64,000 bases of DNA from Primulina eburnea (taxonomy: Eukaryota; Streptophyta; Magnoliopsida; Lamiales; Gesneriaceae), in the NCBI RefSeq assembly GCF_022965805.1, contig NC_133108.1, positions 19,728,056 through 19,792,055 on the forward strand. The letters are read 5' to 3'. A model generated the notes under the pieces. The model worked only from the letters and a program-made list of their open reading frames with translations. It did no database searches and had not been told where the DNA came from. The position numbers and the translations under genes were made by a program. Positions 22,300-36,297 of this stretch are shown one piece after another (positions within the stretch are counted from its first letter, which is position 1; each line of letters starts with the position of its first letter).

Positions 22300-24000
22300 C
22301 TCAAGAATTTAACATCGCGACCAGAAACAATAGTCCTAGGCATGCCATGCAACCTAACGACTTCTCTAAAGAAAAAATCCGCAATGTTTGAAGCATCATC
22401 GGTTTTATGACAAGCTATAAAATGTGCCGTCTTAGAGAATCTATCCACAACAACTAAAATAGAATCCCTCCCCTTCTTAGACCTAGGCAACCTCAAAATA
22501 AAGTCCATAGAAATGTCAATCCAAGTTCTTTTTAAGGATAGCACGCAAAAGTGCTCCCAAAGTTATATTGACAACTTCAGTTTGTCCATCCGTTTGAGGA
22601 TGACAAGTAGTAGAAAACAACAATTTTGTGCCAAGTTTAGCCCATAAAGTCTTCCAAAAGTAACTTAATAATTTAACATCGCGACCAGAAATAATAGTTC
22701 TAGGCATGCCATGAAACCTAACGACTTCTCCAAAGAACAAATCCGCAATGTTTGAAGCATCATCGGTTTTATGACAAGCTATAAAATGTACCATCTTAGA
22801 GAATCTATCCACAACAACAAAAATAGAATCCCTCCCCTTCTTAGTCCTAGGCAACCCCAAAATAAAGTCCATAGAAATGTCAATCCAAGTTCTTTTTAAG
22901 AATAGCACGCAAAAGTGTTCCTAAAGTTCTATTAAAAACTTCAGTTTGTCCATCCGTTTGAGGATGACAAGTAGTAGAAAACAACAATTTTGTGCCAAGT
23001 TTAGCCCATAAAGTCTTCCAAAAGTAACTCAAAAATTTAACATCCCAACCAGAAACAATAGTCCTAGGCATGCCATGCAACCTAACGACTTCTTTAAAGA
23101 ACAAATCCGCAATGTTTGAAGCATCATTGGTTTTATGACAAGCTATAAAATGTGCCATCTTAGAGAATCTATCCACAACAACAAAATTAGAATCCCTCCC
23201 CTTCTATGTCCTAGGCAACCCCAAAATAAAGTCCATAGAAATGTCAATCTAAGTTCTTTTTAAGAATAGCACGCAAAAGTGTTTCCAAAGTTCTATTGAC
23301 AACTTCAGTTTGTCCATCCGTTTGAGGATGACAAGTAGTAGAAAACACAATTTTGTTCCAAGTTTATCCCATAAAGTCTACCAAAAGTAACTCAAGAATT
23401 TAACATCGCGACCAGAAACAATAGTCCTAGGCATGCCATGCAACCTAACGACTTCTCTAAAGAACAAATCCGCAATGTTTGAAGCATCATCGGTTTTATG
23501 ACAAGCTATAAAATGTGCCATCTTAGAGAATCTATCCACAACAACAAAAATAGAATCCCTCCCCTTCTTAGTCCTAAGCAACCCCAAAATAAAGTCCATA
23601 GAAATGTCAATCCAAGTTCTTTTTAAGAATAGCACGCAAAAGTGTTCCCAAAGTGCAATTGACAACTTCAGTTAGTCCATCCGTTTGAGGATGACAAGTA
23701 GTAGAAAACAACAATTTTGTGCCAAGTTTAGCCCATAAAGTCTTCCAAAAGTAACTCAAGAATTTAACATCGTGACCAGAAACAATAGTCCTAGGCGTGC
23801 CATGCAACCTAACGACTTCTCTAAAGAACAAATCCGCAATGTTTCAAGCATCATCGGTTTTATGACAAGCTATAAAATGTGCCATCTTAAAGAATCTATC
23901 CACAACAACAAAAATAGAATCCCTCCCCATCTTAGTCCTAGGCAACCCCAAAATAAAGTCCAAATAAATGTCAATCCAAGTTCTTTTAAGAATAGCACGC
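22300..24000 (-). repeat. Block duplicated at about 29940-31640
   Basis: Successive units share rare variants at an offset of about 7636 bp, for example GTPRT, SGHD and GLTEVVNC in the units ending at 23607 and 31244, and SILVVV units at 22281 and 29917. Boundaries are approximate. Confidence 0.75.
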
Positions 24001-24333
24001 AAAAGTGCTCTCAAAATTCTATTGACAACTTCAGTTTGTCCATCCGTTTGAGGATGACAAGTAGTAGAAAACAAAAATTTTGTGCCAAGTTTAGCCCATA
24101 AAGTCTTCCAAAAGTAACTCAAAAATTTAACATCCCGACCAGAAACAATAGTCCTAGGCATGCCATGCAACCTAACGACTTCTCTAAAGAACAAATCCGC
24201 AATGTTTGAAGCATCATCGCTTTTATGACAAGCTATAAAATGTGCCATCTTAGAGAATCTATCCACAACAACAAAAATAGAATCCCTCCCCTTCTTAGTC
24301 CTAAGCAACCCCAAAAGAAAGTCCATAGAAATG

Positions 24334-25815
24334 TCAATCCAAGTTCTTTTTAAGAATAGCACGCAAAAGTGTTCCCAAAGTGCTATTGACAACTTCAGTT
24401 TGTCCATCCGTTTGAGGATGACAAGTAGTAGAAAACAACAATTTTGTGCCAAGTTTAGCCCATAAAGTCTTCCAAAAGTAACTCAAGAATTTAACATCGT
24501 GACCAGAAACAATAGTCCTAGGCATGCCATGCAACCTAACGACTTCTCTAAAGAACAAATCCCCAATGTTTGAAGAATCATCGGTTTTATGACAAGCTAT
24601 AAAATGTGCCATCTTAAAGAATCTATCCACAACAACAAAAATAGAATCCCTCCCCTTCTTAGTCCTAGGCACCAAAATAAAGTCCAAAGAAATGTCAATC
24701 CAAGTTCTTTTTAAGAATAGCACGCAAAAGTGCTCCCAAAATTCTATTGACAACTTCAGTTTGTCCATCCGTTTGAGGATGACAAGTAGTAGAAAACAAC
24801 AATTTTGTGCCAAGTTTAGCCCATAAAGTCTTGCAAAAGTAACTCAAGAATTTAACATCGCGACCAGAAACAATAGTCCTAGGCATGCTATGCAACCTAA
24901 CGACTTCCCTAAAGAACAAATCCGCAATATTTGAAGCATCATCGGTTTTATGACAAGCTATAAAATGTGCCATCTTAGAGAATCTATCCACAACAACAAA
25001 AATAGAATCCCTCCCCTTCTTAGTCCTAAGCAACCCCAAAATAAAATCCATAGAAATGTCAATCCAAGTTCTTTTTAAGAATATCACGCAAAAGTGTTCC
25101 CAAAGTGCTATTGACAACTTCATTTTGTTCATCCGTTTGAGGATGACAAGTAGTAGAAAACAACAATTTTGTGCCAAGTTTAGCCCATTAAGTCTTCAAA
25201 AGTAACTCAAGAATTTAACATCGCGACCAGAAACAATAGTCCTAGGCATGCCATGCAACCTAACGACTTCTCTAAAGAACAAATCCGCAATGTTTGAAGC
25301 ATCATCGGTTTTATGACAAGCTATAAAATGTGCCATCTTAGAGAATCTATCCACAACAACTAAAATAGAATCCCTCCCCTTCTTAGTCCTAGGCAACCTC
25401 AAAATAAAGTCCATAGAAATGTCAATCCAAGTTCTTTTTAAGGATAGCACGCAAAAGTGCTCCCAAAGTTATATTGACAACTTCAGTTTGTCCATCCGTT
25501 TGAGGATGACAAGTAGTAGAAAACAACAATTTTGTGCCAAGTTTAGCCCATAAAGTCTTCCAAAAGTAACTTAATAATTTAACATCGCGACCAGAAATAA
25601 TAGTTCTAGGCATGCCATGAAACCTAACGACTTCTCCAAAGAACAAATCCGCAATGTTTGAAGCATCATCGGTTTTATGACAAGCTATAAAATGTACCAT
25701 CTTATAGAATCTATCCACAACAACAAAAATAGAATCCCTCCCCTTCTTAGTCCTAGGCAACCCCAAAATAAAGTCCATAGAAATGTCAATCCAAGTTATT
25801 TTTAAGAATAGCACG
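24334..25815 (-). repeat. Block duplicated at about 27970-29452
   Basis: The unit with a 3-bp deletion (ILVPRTKK), the MNKMK/LHSM unit and the SILVVV unit recur in the same order at an offset of about 3637 bp. Confidence 0.78.
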
Positions 25816-26178
25816 CAAAAGTGTTCCTAAAGTTCTATTAAAAACTTCAGTTTGTCCATCCGTTTGAGGATGACAAGTAGTAGAAAACAACAATTTTGTG
25901 CCAAGTTTAGCCCATAAAGTCTTCCAAAAGTAACTCAAAAATTTAACATCCCGACCAGAAACAATAGTCCTAGGCATGCCATGCAACCTAACGACTTCTT
26001 TAAAGAACAAATCCGCAATGTTTGAAGCATCATCGGTTTTATGACAAGCTATAAAATGTGCCATCTTAGAGAATCTATCCACAACAACAAAAATAGAATC
26101 ACTCCCCTTCTTAGTCCTAGGCAACCCCAAAATAAAGTCCATAGAAATGTCAATCCAAGTTCTTTTTAAGAATAGCAC
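25422..26178 (-). repeat. Block duplicated at 26878-27634
   Basis: Offset exactly 1456 bp (4 units). Shared rare variants are [12 protein letters not shown] and LKNNLD. Confidence 0.85.
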
Positions 26179-29100
26179 GCAAAAGTGTTCCTAAAGTTCT
26201 ATTAAAAACTTCAGTTTGTCCATCTGTTTGAGGATGACAAGTAGTAGAAAACAACAATTTTGTGCCAAGTTTAGCCCATAAAGTCTTCCAAAAGTAACTC
26301 AAAAATTTAACATCCCGACCAGAAACAATAGTCCTAGGCATGCCATGCAACCTAACGACTTTTCTAAAGAACAAATCCGCAATATTTGAAGCATCATCGG
26401 TTTTATGACAAGCTATAAAATGTGCCATCTTAGAGAATCTATCCACAACAACAAAAATAGAATCCCTCCCCTTCTTAGTCCTAAGCAACCCCAAAATAAA
26501 GTCCATAGAAATGTCAATCCAAGTTCTTTTTAAGAATATCACGCAAAAGTGTTCCCAAAGTGCTATTGACAACTTCAGTTTGTCCATCCTTTTGAGGATG
26601 ACAAGTAGTAGAAAACAACAATTTTGTGCCAAGTTTAGCCCATTAAGTCTTCCAAAAGTAACTCAAGAATTTAACATCGCGACCAGAAACAATAGTCCTA
26701 GGCATGCCATGCAACCTAACGACTTCTCTAAAGAACAAATCCGCAATGTTTGAAGCATCATCGGTTTTATGACAAGCTATAAAATGTGCCATCTTAGAGA
26801 ATCTATCCACAACAACTAAAATAGAATCCCTCCCCTTCTTAGACCTAGGCAACCTCAAAATAAAGTCCATAGAAATGTCAATCCAAGTTCTTTTTAAGGA
26901 TAGCACGCAAAAGTGCTCCCAAAGTTATATTGACAACTTCAGTTTGTCCATCCGTTTGAGGATGACAAGTAGTAGAAAACAACAATTTTGTGCCAAGTTT
27001 AGCCCATAAAGTCTTCCAAAAGTAACTTAATAATTTAACATCGCGACCAGAAATAATAGTTCTAGGCATGCCATGAAACCTAACGACTTCTCCAAAGAAC
27101 AAATCCGCAATGTTTGAAGCATCATCGGTTTTATGACAAGCTATAAAATGTACCATCTTAGAGAATCTATCCACAACAACAAAAATAGAATCCCTCCCCT
27201 TCTTAGTCCTAGGCAACCCCAAAATAAAGTCCATAGAAATGTCAATCCAAGTTATTTTTAAGAATAGCACGCAAAAGTGTTCCTAAAGTTCTATTAAAAA
27301 CTTCAGTTTGTCCATCCGTTTGAGGATGACAAGTAGTAGAAAACAACAATTTTGTGCCAAGTTTAGCCCATAAAGTCTTCCAAAAGTAACTCAAAAATTT
27401 AACATCCCGACCAGAAACAATAGTCCTAGGCATGCCATGCAACCTAACGACTTCTTTAAAGAACAAATCCGCAATGTTTGAAGCATCATCGGTTTTATGA
27501 CAAGCTATAAAATGTGCCATCTTAGAGAATCTATCCACAACAACAAAAATAGAATCACTCCCCTTCTTAGTCCTAGGCAACCCCAAAATAAAGTCCATAG
27601 AAATGTCAATCCAAGTTCTTTTTAAGAATAGCACGCAAAAGTGTTCCTAAAGTTCTATTCAAAACTTCAGTTTGTCCATCCGTTTGAGGATGACAAGTAG
27701 TAGAAAACAACAATTTTGTGCCAAGTTTAGCCCATAAAGTCTTCCAAAAGTAACTCAAAAATTTAACATCACGACCAGAAACAATAGTCCTAGGCATGCC
27801 ATGCAACCTAACGACTTCTCTAAAGAACAAATCCGCAATGTTTGAAGCATCATCGCTTTTATGACAAGCTATAAAATGTGCCATCTTAGAGAATCTATCC
27901 ACAACAACAAAAATAGAATCCCTCCCCTTCTTAGTCCTAAGCAACCCCAAAATAAAGTCCATAGAAATGTCAATCCAAGTTCTTTTTAAGAATAGCACGC
28001 AAAAGTGTTCCCAAAGTGCTATTGACAACTTCAGTTTGTCCATCCGTTTGAGGATGACAAGTAGTAGAAAACAACAATTTTGTGCCAAGTTTAGCCCATA
28101 AAGTCTTCCAAAAGTAACTCAAGAATTTAACATCGTGACCAGAAACAATAGTCCTAGGCATGCCATGCAACCTAACGACTTCTCTAAAGAACAAATCCCC
28201 AATGTTTGAAGCATCATCGGTTTTATGACAAGCTATAAAATGTGCCATCTTAAAGAATCTATCCACAACAACAAAAATTGAATCCCTCCCCTTCTTAGTC
28301 CTAGGCACCAAAATAAAGTCCAAAGAAATGTCAATCCAAGTTCTTTTTAAGAATAGCACGCAAAAGTGCTCCCAAAATTCTATTGACAACTTCAGTTTGT
28401 CCATCCGTTTGAGGATGACAAGTAGTAGAAAACAACAATTTTGTGCCAAGTTTAGCCCATAAAGTCTTCCAAAAAAGTAACTCAAGAATTTAACATCGCG
28501 ACCAGAAACAATAGTCCTAGGCATGCTATGCAACCTAACGACTTCCCTAAAGAACAAATCCGCAATATTTGAAGCATCATCGGTTTTATGACAAGCTATA
28601 AAATGTGCCATCTTAGAGAATCTATCCACAACAACAAAAATAGAATCCCTCCCCTTCTTAGTCCTAAGCAACCCCAAAATAAAATCCATAGAAATGTCAA
28701 TCCAAGTTCTTTTTAAGAATATCACGCAAAAGTGTTCCCAAAGTGCTATTGACAACTTCATTTTGTTCATCCGTTTGAGGATGACAAGTAGTAGAAAACA
28801 ACAATTTTGTGCCAAGTTTAGCCCATTAAGTCTTCAAAAGTAACTCAAGAATTTAACATCGCGACCAGAAACAATAGTCCTAGGCAGGCCATGCAACCTA
28901 ACGACTTCTCTAAAGAACAAATCCGCAATGTTTGAAGCATCATCGGTTTTATGACAAGCTATAAAATGTGCCATCTTAGAGAATCTATCCACAACAACTA
29001 AAATAGAATCCCTCCCCTTCTTAGTCCTAGGCAACCTCAAAATAAAGTCCATAGAAATGTCAATCCAAGTTCTTTTTAAGGATAGCACGCAAAAGTGCTC

Positions 29101-32100
29101 CCAAAGTTATATTGACAACTTCAGTTTGTCCATCCGTTTGAGGATGACAAGTAGTAGAAAACAACAATTTTGTGCCAAGTTTAGCCCATAAAGTCTTCCA
29201 AAAGTAACTTAATAATTTAACATCGGGACCAGAAACAATAGTTCTAGGCATGCCATACAACCTAACGACTTCTCCAAAGAACAAATCCGCAATGTTTGAA
29301 GCATCATCGGTTTTATGACAAGCTATAAAATGTGCCATCTTAGAGAATCTATCCACAACAACAAAAATAGAATCACTCCCCTTCTTAGTCCTAGGCAACC
29401 CCAAAATAAAGTCCATAGAAATGTCAATCCAAGTTCTTTTTAAGAATAACACGCAAAAGTGTTCCTAAAGTTCTATTAAAAACTTCAGTTTGTCCATCTG
29501 TTTGAGGATGACAAGTAGTAGAAAACAACAATTTTGTGCCAAGTTTAGCCCATAAAGTCTTCCAAAAGTAACTCAAAAATTTAACATCCCGACCAGAAAC
29601 AATAGTCCTAGGCATGCCATGCAACCTAACGACTTCTCTAAAGAACAAATCCGCAATATTTGAAGCATCATCGGTTTTATGACAAGCTATAAAATGTGCC
29701 ATCTTAGAGAATCTATCCACAACAACAAAAATAGAATCCCTCCCCTTCTTAGTCCTAAGCAACCCCAAAATAAAATCCATAGAAATGTCAATCCAAGTTC
29801 TTTTTAAGAATATCACGCAAAAGTGTTCCCAAAGTGCTATTGACAACTTCAGTTTGTCCATCCGTTTGAGGATGACAAGTAGTAGAAAACAACAATTTTG
29901 TGCCAAGTTTAGCCCATTAAGTCTTCCAAAAGTAACTCAAGAATTTAACATCGCGACCAGAAACAATAGTCCTAGGCATGCCATGCAACCTAACGACTTC
30001 TCTAAAGAACAAATCCGCAATGTTTGAAGCATCATCGGTTTTATGACAAGCTATAAAATGTGCCATCTTAGAGAATCTATCCACAACAACTAAAATAGAA
30101 TCCCTCCCCTTCTTAGACCTAGGCAACCTCAAAATAAAGTCCATAGAAATGTCAATCCAAGTTCTTTTTAAGGATAGCACGCAAAAATGCTCCCAAAGTT
30201 ATATTGACAACTTCAGTTTGTCCATCCGTTTGAGGATGACAAGTGGTAGAAAACAACAATTTTGTGCCAAGTTTAGCCCATAAAGTCTTCCAAAAGTAAC
30301 TTAATAATTTAACATCGCGACCAGAAATAATAGTTCTAGGCATGCCATGAAAACTAACGACTTCTCCAAAGAACAAATCCGCAATGTTCGAAGCATCATC
30401 GGTTTTATGACAAGCTATAAAATGTACCATCTTAGAGAATCTATCCACAACAACAAAAATAGAATCCCTCCCCTTCTTAGTCCTAGGCAACCCCAAAATA
30501 AAGTCCATAGAAATGTCAATCCAAGTTCTTTTTAAGAATAGCACGCAAAAGTGTTCCTAAAGTTCTATTAAAAACTTCAGTTTGTCCATCCGTTTGAGGA
30601 TGACAAGTAGTAGAAAACAACAATTTTGTGCCAAGTTTAGCCCATAAAGTCTTCCAAAAGTAACTCAAAAATTTAACATCCCGACCAGAAACAATAGTCC
30701 TAGGCATGCCATGCAACCTAACGACTTCTTTAAAGAACAAATCCGCAATGTTTGAAGCATCATCGGTTTTATGACAAGCTATAAAATGTGCCATCTTAGA
30801 GAATCTATCCACAACAACAAAATTAGAATCCCTCCCCTTCTTAGTCCTAGGCAACCCCAAAATAAAGTCCATAGAAATGTCAATCTAAGTTCTTTTTAAG
30901 AATAGCACGCAAAAGTGTTTCCAAAGTTCTATTGACAACTTCAGTTTGTCCATCCGTTTGAGGATGACAAGTAGTAGAAAACAACAATTTTGTTCCAAGT
31001 TTAGCCCATAAAGTCTTCCAAAAGTAACTCAAGAATTTAACATCGCGACCAGAAACAATAGTCCTAGGCATGCCATGCAACCTAACGACTTCTCTAAAGA
31101 ACAAATCCGCAATGTTTGAAGCATCATCGGTTTTATGACAAGCTATAAAATGTGCCATCTTAGAGAATCTATCCACAACAACAAAAATAGAATCCCTCCC
31201 CTTCTTAGTCCTAAGCAACCCCAAAATAAAGTCCATAGAAATGTCAATCCAAGTTCTTTTTAAGAATAGCACGCAAAAGTGTTCCCAAAGTGCAATTGAC
31301 AACTTCAGTTAGTCCATCCGTTTGAGGATGACAAGTAGTAGAAAACAACAATTTTGTGCAAAGTTTAGCCCATAAAGTCTTCCAAAAGTAACTCAAGAAT
31401 TTAACATCGTGACCAGAAACAATAGTCCTAGGCGTGCCATGCAACCTAACGACTTCTCTAAAGAACAAATCCGCAATGTTTGAAGCATCATCGGTTTTAT
31501 GACAAGCTATAAAATGTGCCATCTTAAAGAATCTATCCACAACAACAAAAATAGAATCCCTCCCCATCTTAGTCCTGGGCAACCCCAAAATAAAGTCCAA
31601 ATAAATGTCAATCCAAGTTCTTTTAAGAATAGCACGCAAAAGTGCTCCCAAAATTCTATTGACAACTTCAGTTTTTCCATCTGTTTGAGGATGACAAGTA
31701 GTAGAAAACAACAATTTTGTGCCAAGTTTAGCCCATAATGTCTTCCAAAAGTAACTCAAGAATTTAACATCGCGACCAGAAACAATAGTCCTAGGCATGC
31801 TATGCAACCTAACGACTTCTCTAAAGAACAAATCCGCAATATTTGAAGCATCATCGGTTTTATGACAAGCTATAAAATGTGCCATCTTAGAGAATCTATC
31901 CACAACAACAAAAATAGAATCCCTCCCCTTCTTATTCCTAGGCAACCTCAAAATAAAGTCCATAGAAATTTCAATCCAAGTTCTTTTTAAGAATAGCACG
32001 CAAAAGTGTTCTCAAAGTTCTATTGACAACTTCAGTTTGTCCATCCGATTGAGGATGACAAATAGTAGAAAACAACAATTTTGTGCCAAGTTTAGCCCAT

Positions 32101-32333
32101 AAAGTATTCCAAAAGTAACTCAAGAATTTAACATCGCGACCAGAAACAATAGTCCTAGGAATGCCATGCAACCTAGCGACTTCTATAAAGAACAAATCCG
32201 CAATGTTTGAAGCATCATCGGTTTTATGACAAGCTATAAAATGTGCCATCGTAGAGAATCTATCCACAACAATAAAATAGAATCCCTCTCCTTCTTAGTC
32301 CTAGGCAACATCAAAATAAAGTCCATAGAAATG

Positions 32334-32641
32334 TCAATCCAAGTTCTTTTTAAGAATAGCACGCAAAAGTGCTCCCAAAGTTCTATTAACAACTTCAGTT
32401 TGTCCATCCGTTTGAGGATGACAAGTAGTAGAATTTAACATCGCGACCGGAAACAATATTCCTAGGCATGCAATGCAACCTAACGACTTCTCTAAAGAAC
32501 AAATCCACAATGTTTGAAGAATCATCGGTTTTATGACAAGCTATAAAATTTGCCCTCTTAGAGAATCTATCCACAACAACAAAAATAGAATCCCTCCCCT
32601 TCTTAGTCCTAAGCAACCCCAAAATAAAATCTACAGAAATA
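32334..32641 (-). repeat. Short satellite unit (308 bp)
   Basis: Same 56-bp deletion as at 21480-21787; a third, partial copy lies at 33369-33565 at the array end. Confidence 0.93.
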
Positions 32642-33565
32642 TCAATCAAAGTTCTTTTTAAGAATAGCACGCAAAAGTGCTCCCAAAATTCTATTGACAA
32701 CTTCAGTTTGTCCATCCGTTTGAGGATGACAAGTAGTAGAAAACAACAATTTTGTGGCAAGTTTAGCCCATAAAGTCTTCCAAAAGTAACTCAAGAATTT
32801 AACATCGCGAACAGAAACAATAGTTCTAGGCATGCTATGCAACCTAACGACTTCTCTAAAGAACAAATCCGCAATATTTGAAGCATCATCGGTTTTATGA
32901 CAAGCTATAAAATGTGCCATCTTAGAGAATCTATCCACAACAACAAAAATAGAATCCCTCCCCTTCTTATTCCTAGGCAACCTCAAAATAAAGTCCATAG
33001 AAATGTCAATCCAAGTTCTTTTTAAGAATAGCACGCAAAAGTGTTCCCAAAGTTCTATTGACAACTTCAGTTTGTCCATCCGATTGAGGATGACAAATAG
33101 TAGAAAACAACAATTTTGTGCCAAGTTTAGCCCATAAAGTATTCCAAAAGTAACTCAAGAATTTAACATCGCGACCAGAAACAATAGTCCTAGGCATGCC
33201 ATGCAACCTAGCGACTTCTCTAAAGAACAAATCCGCAATGTTCGAAGCATCATCGGTTTTATGACAAGCTATAAAATGTGCCATCTTAGAGAATCTATCC
33301 ACAACAACAAAATAGAATCCCTCTCCTTCTTAGTCCTAGGCAACATCAAAATAAAGTCTATAGAAATGTCAATCCAAGTTCTTTTTAAGAATAGCACGCA
33401 AAAGTGCTCCCAAAGTTCTATTAACAACTTCAGTTTGTCCATCCGTTTGAGGATGACAAGTAGTAGAATTTAACATCGCGACCGGAAACAATAGTCCTAG
33501 GCATGCAATGCAACCTAACGACTTCTCTAAAGAACAAATCCACAATGTTTGAAGAATCATCGGTT

Positions 33566-35165
33566 GTATGGTCAGCTTCTTGAAGAGGGCCATGATGAGC
33601 CTAACCATGGATGTGATCCAAGGACCTTCAAGGAAGCGTTATCTGATGCCGATTCATCCAAGTGGCTTGAAGCAATGGAATCTGAGTTGAATTCCATGCA
33701 TTCGAACCAAGTGTAGGATCTTGTGGATCCACCTGAGGGAACTGTTCCCATAGGGACTTGGGACGGATGGGAAGGTATTGACCTTCAAGGCGCGATTGGT
33801 GGCAAAAGGATATACTCAAAGACAAGGAGTTGACTTTGAGGAAACCTTTTCTCCAATTGCAATGTTCAAGTCCATAAGGATTTTGCTAGCCATAGCTGCA
33901 TGGTATGACTATGAGATATGGCAGATTGATGACAAGACAAACTTTCTTAATGGGGATTTTAAGAAAGTGATTTACATGTCTCAAACCTGAAGGGTTTACA
34001 TCTATCGGAAGTGAGCATATGGTATGCAAACTTCAGAGATCTATTTATGGTCTAAAGCAGGCATCTAGGAGTTGGAACCTTAGATTCGCTAGTACAATCA
34101 AAGAGTTTGATTTACTAAGAATCCTGAGGAACCCTGTGTGTATAAGAAGGTCAGTGGGAGTGTTGTGACATTCCTGGTGCTTTATGTTGATGACATTCTA
34201 CTCATTGGGAATGATGTAGGAATGTTGCAATCAACTAAGATATGGTTAGCGAGTAAGTTCTCGATGCAGGACTTGGGTGAAGCATCTTTTGTATTGGGAT
34301 ACAGATCTATTGAGATAGATCGAGAAGATTGCTTGGTCTCACCCAGTCCACATACATTGATACCATCATGAAGCCGTTCTCGATGGATGAGTCCAAGGGA
34401 GGACATCTACCAATGTGTCATGGCGTGTCCCTATCCAAGTCTGTCTCCCAAGACTGATGCAGAGATAGTGGCGATGACACGCATTCTGTATGCTTCGGCA
34501 ATTGGTAGCATCATGTATGGGATGATATCTACACGTCTTGACGTGGCTTTCGCACTAAGTGTAGTGAGTAGATATCAATCGAACCCTGGTCTTCCACACT
34601 GGAAAGCTGTGAAAGACATCCTCAAGGAGTTGAGAAGGACCAATAAATTGTTCTTGGTCTATGGGGTGGAGAACAGAAATTGGAAGGCTATACCGACTCT
34701 AGCTTCCAAAGCGATATCGATGACTCGAAGTCAACCTCTATGTTTGTATTCATGCTCAATGGTGCTGCTGTGTCTTGGAAGAGTTCCAAGCAAGACAATA
34801 CTGCGGATTCCAGCACAGAGGCCGAATACATTGCTGCATCGGATGCAGCAAGGGAGGCTGTTTGGATAAGGAATTTCGTCCAAGAGTTGGACGTCATTCC
34901 TAATGGAGTTGCTCCTATCCCGGTGTTGTGTGACAACACGGGAGCTTTAGCTCAAGCAAAGGAGCCAAGGTCTCATCAGAAGTCCAAACATGTATTGAGA
35001 AAGTACCACATCCTCGGAGAGATTGTGGAAAGTAGAGAAGTGTCTTTTGACATAGTCGGCTCCGCAGATAATGTTGTTGATCCACTAGCTAAGCCTTTAC
35101 CTGGACCATTATTCGTCAAGCATCGCGAATCAATGGGTTTAAAGCATATGGGTAGTTGGCTCTAG
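33566..35165 (+). pseudogene. Ty1/copia pol, 3' half: reverse transcriptase and RNase H
   Basis: Begins mid-polyprotein at the satellite junction. The order is a pre-RT linker ([20 protein letters not shown]), the RT fingers ([20 protein letters not shown], 33778 on), the RT palm with the YVDD catalytic motif (about 34183), and RNase H with [14 protein letters not shown] and the KHVLRKYH segment (34680-35165). Defects: a stop where a conserved Trp is expected (about 33713), a small deletion after GTVPIG, frameshifts near 33990, 34130, 34370 and 34675, and altered residues in the DVKTAFLNG motif (here DDKTNFLNG). No full-length product is possible. It is the 3' half of the element whose 5' half lies inverted at 57561-63014. 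Confidence 0.92.
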
Positions 35166-35166
35166 T

Positions 35167-35179
35167 GCAAGTGGGAGAT
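35167..35179 (+). other. Copia polypurine tract
   Basis: GCAAGTGGGAGAT directly before the LTR start TGTTAGAG, two bases after the RNase H stop codon. Confidence 0.88.
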
Positions 35180-36297
35180 TGTTAGAGTAGGTGCCCGTCG
35201 AGCCAAGTGTTGGCCGAGTGTTCACAATGAAACTCTATGTATAAGAAATCTTTATTTTAATAATATTTGAAATTATTATTTTGGCAAATCTTTATCTGTA
35301 TACCCATGCTAATTGCATAGATAAAGCCCTTGAATATACAAATAGTAGAAAGAATATGAGATGCTCATATGATGAGTATCATGAAACTCATATTTGTAAT
35401 ACTGTATATTCTAAACGGTTCCTAGTCGATTCAGCCGCCACTAAGAAGGATATAGGCCGCTCGAGTTAGAGACTAGTATCTGCGATGTGAGTACCATGTT
35501 TCATTGGTAGGGGACATTGTGATGTCCGAACATGCAGATAGGTGCTCCTTGTAGAGTGCACTGAACAACCCTCCATAAAAGGATTTTCCAAGTGGTTCTC
35601 ACTTATCGAGTGGAAAAGTCCTGATTTATGGTTGTACAGAATTAGTCCTTATGACCCGGGACAACATTGAGACTCTATGTGCTAGAATTACACTTTGACT
35701 TGTTTACCGACTCTTATGGGGTCATCAGGTGGCAAGGTTGGGTGTTCTGTCGAAACACATAGGAGTCGATGCATTGTAGTCGGGGATTCACCGCTTACCT
35801 TCGGGTATGGATATCCTATGTGTTATCATGTGTATGTAGATCGAAATCTCTGGCCAGAGTATGGTGGTAATTATGAAAGGGTTCATAGATTACACCATCG
35901 ATGCAACTACGACATGACACATAGTATCGATTCATTGACAACTCTCGATAAACCAATGGTTGTCGAATCGATCGGGATATATGAGTTGAAGGGACCGTAC
36001 TGTACGCTAACCATAATTGAATGGTTCTTGCAGGCACTATCATCTGATACCTAGGGAATCATGTAAGCGATGCTGCTAGGCGTTTAACATGATTGGTTGG
36101 GTAATATCAGACTTGAGTTCTGACGTTCTTGTTATCAAGGTGTTGAAAAGTAAGAATGGAGCAATTGGGGTATGCTCATACAAGGACATGTTTAGTCCGA
36201 ATCACATGGAGATGTGAACCCACGGCTAGTTGTATCAATGAACCATTGAGGGCCACACAAGTACTAGCTTTCTAGATCCCGTTGAGAAGTAAAAATA

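Larger units (their letters stand above)
17654..33565 (-). repeat. Integrase-core satellite, minus-strand array (~44 units)
   Basis: Tandem units of mostly 364 bp. The junction TGA (minus strand) recurs at, for example, 17841, 18205, 18569, 18933, 19297, 20025, 20753, 21117, 21480, 21788, 22516, 22880, 24334, 24695, 25422, 26150, 26878, 27606, 29060, 30152, 31244, 32334, 33006 and 33369. Each unit encodes about 118 residues of a Ty3/gypsy integrase core, from WIDISMDFI to LLRAILKKN, including HPQTDGQTE with the third catalytic residue. The second catalytic Asp is replaced in every copy I read. The unit is 364 = 3x121+1 bp, so the frame shifts at each junction. The overlapping 160-residue ORFs are junction chimeras, not genes. 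The sequence looks closest to CRM/Reina-type chromovirus integrases, from memory. Confidence 0.97.

Noticed and set aside
27970..28815. Longest open frame of the satellite (281 residues), and the many 160-residue frames
   Set aside because: They are chimeras running through unit junctions in two frames, recur once per unit, lack the second catalytic Asp and have no start context or promoter. They are not genes or functional integrases.
35695..36054. 119-residue ORF in the copia LTR
   Set aside because: Lies wholly in LTR sequence; frames are broken in the copies at 1 and 14100.
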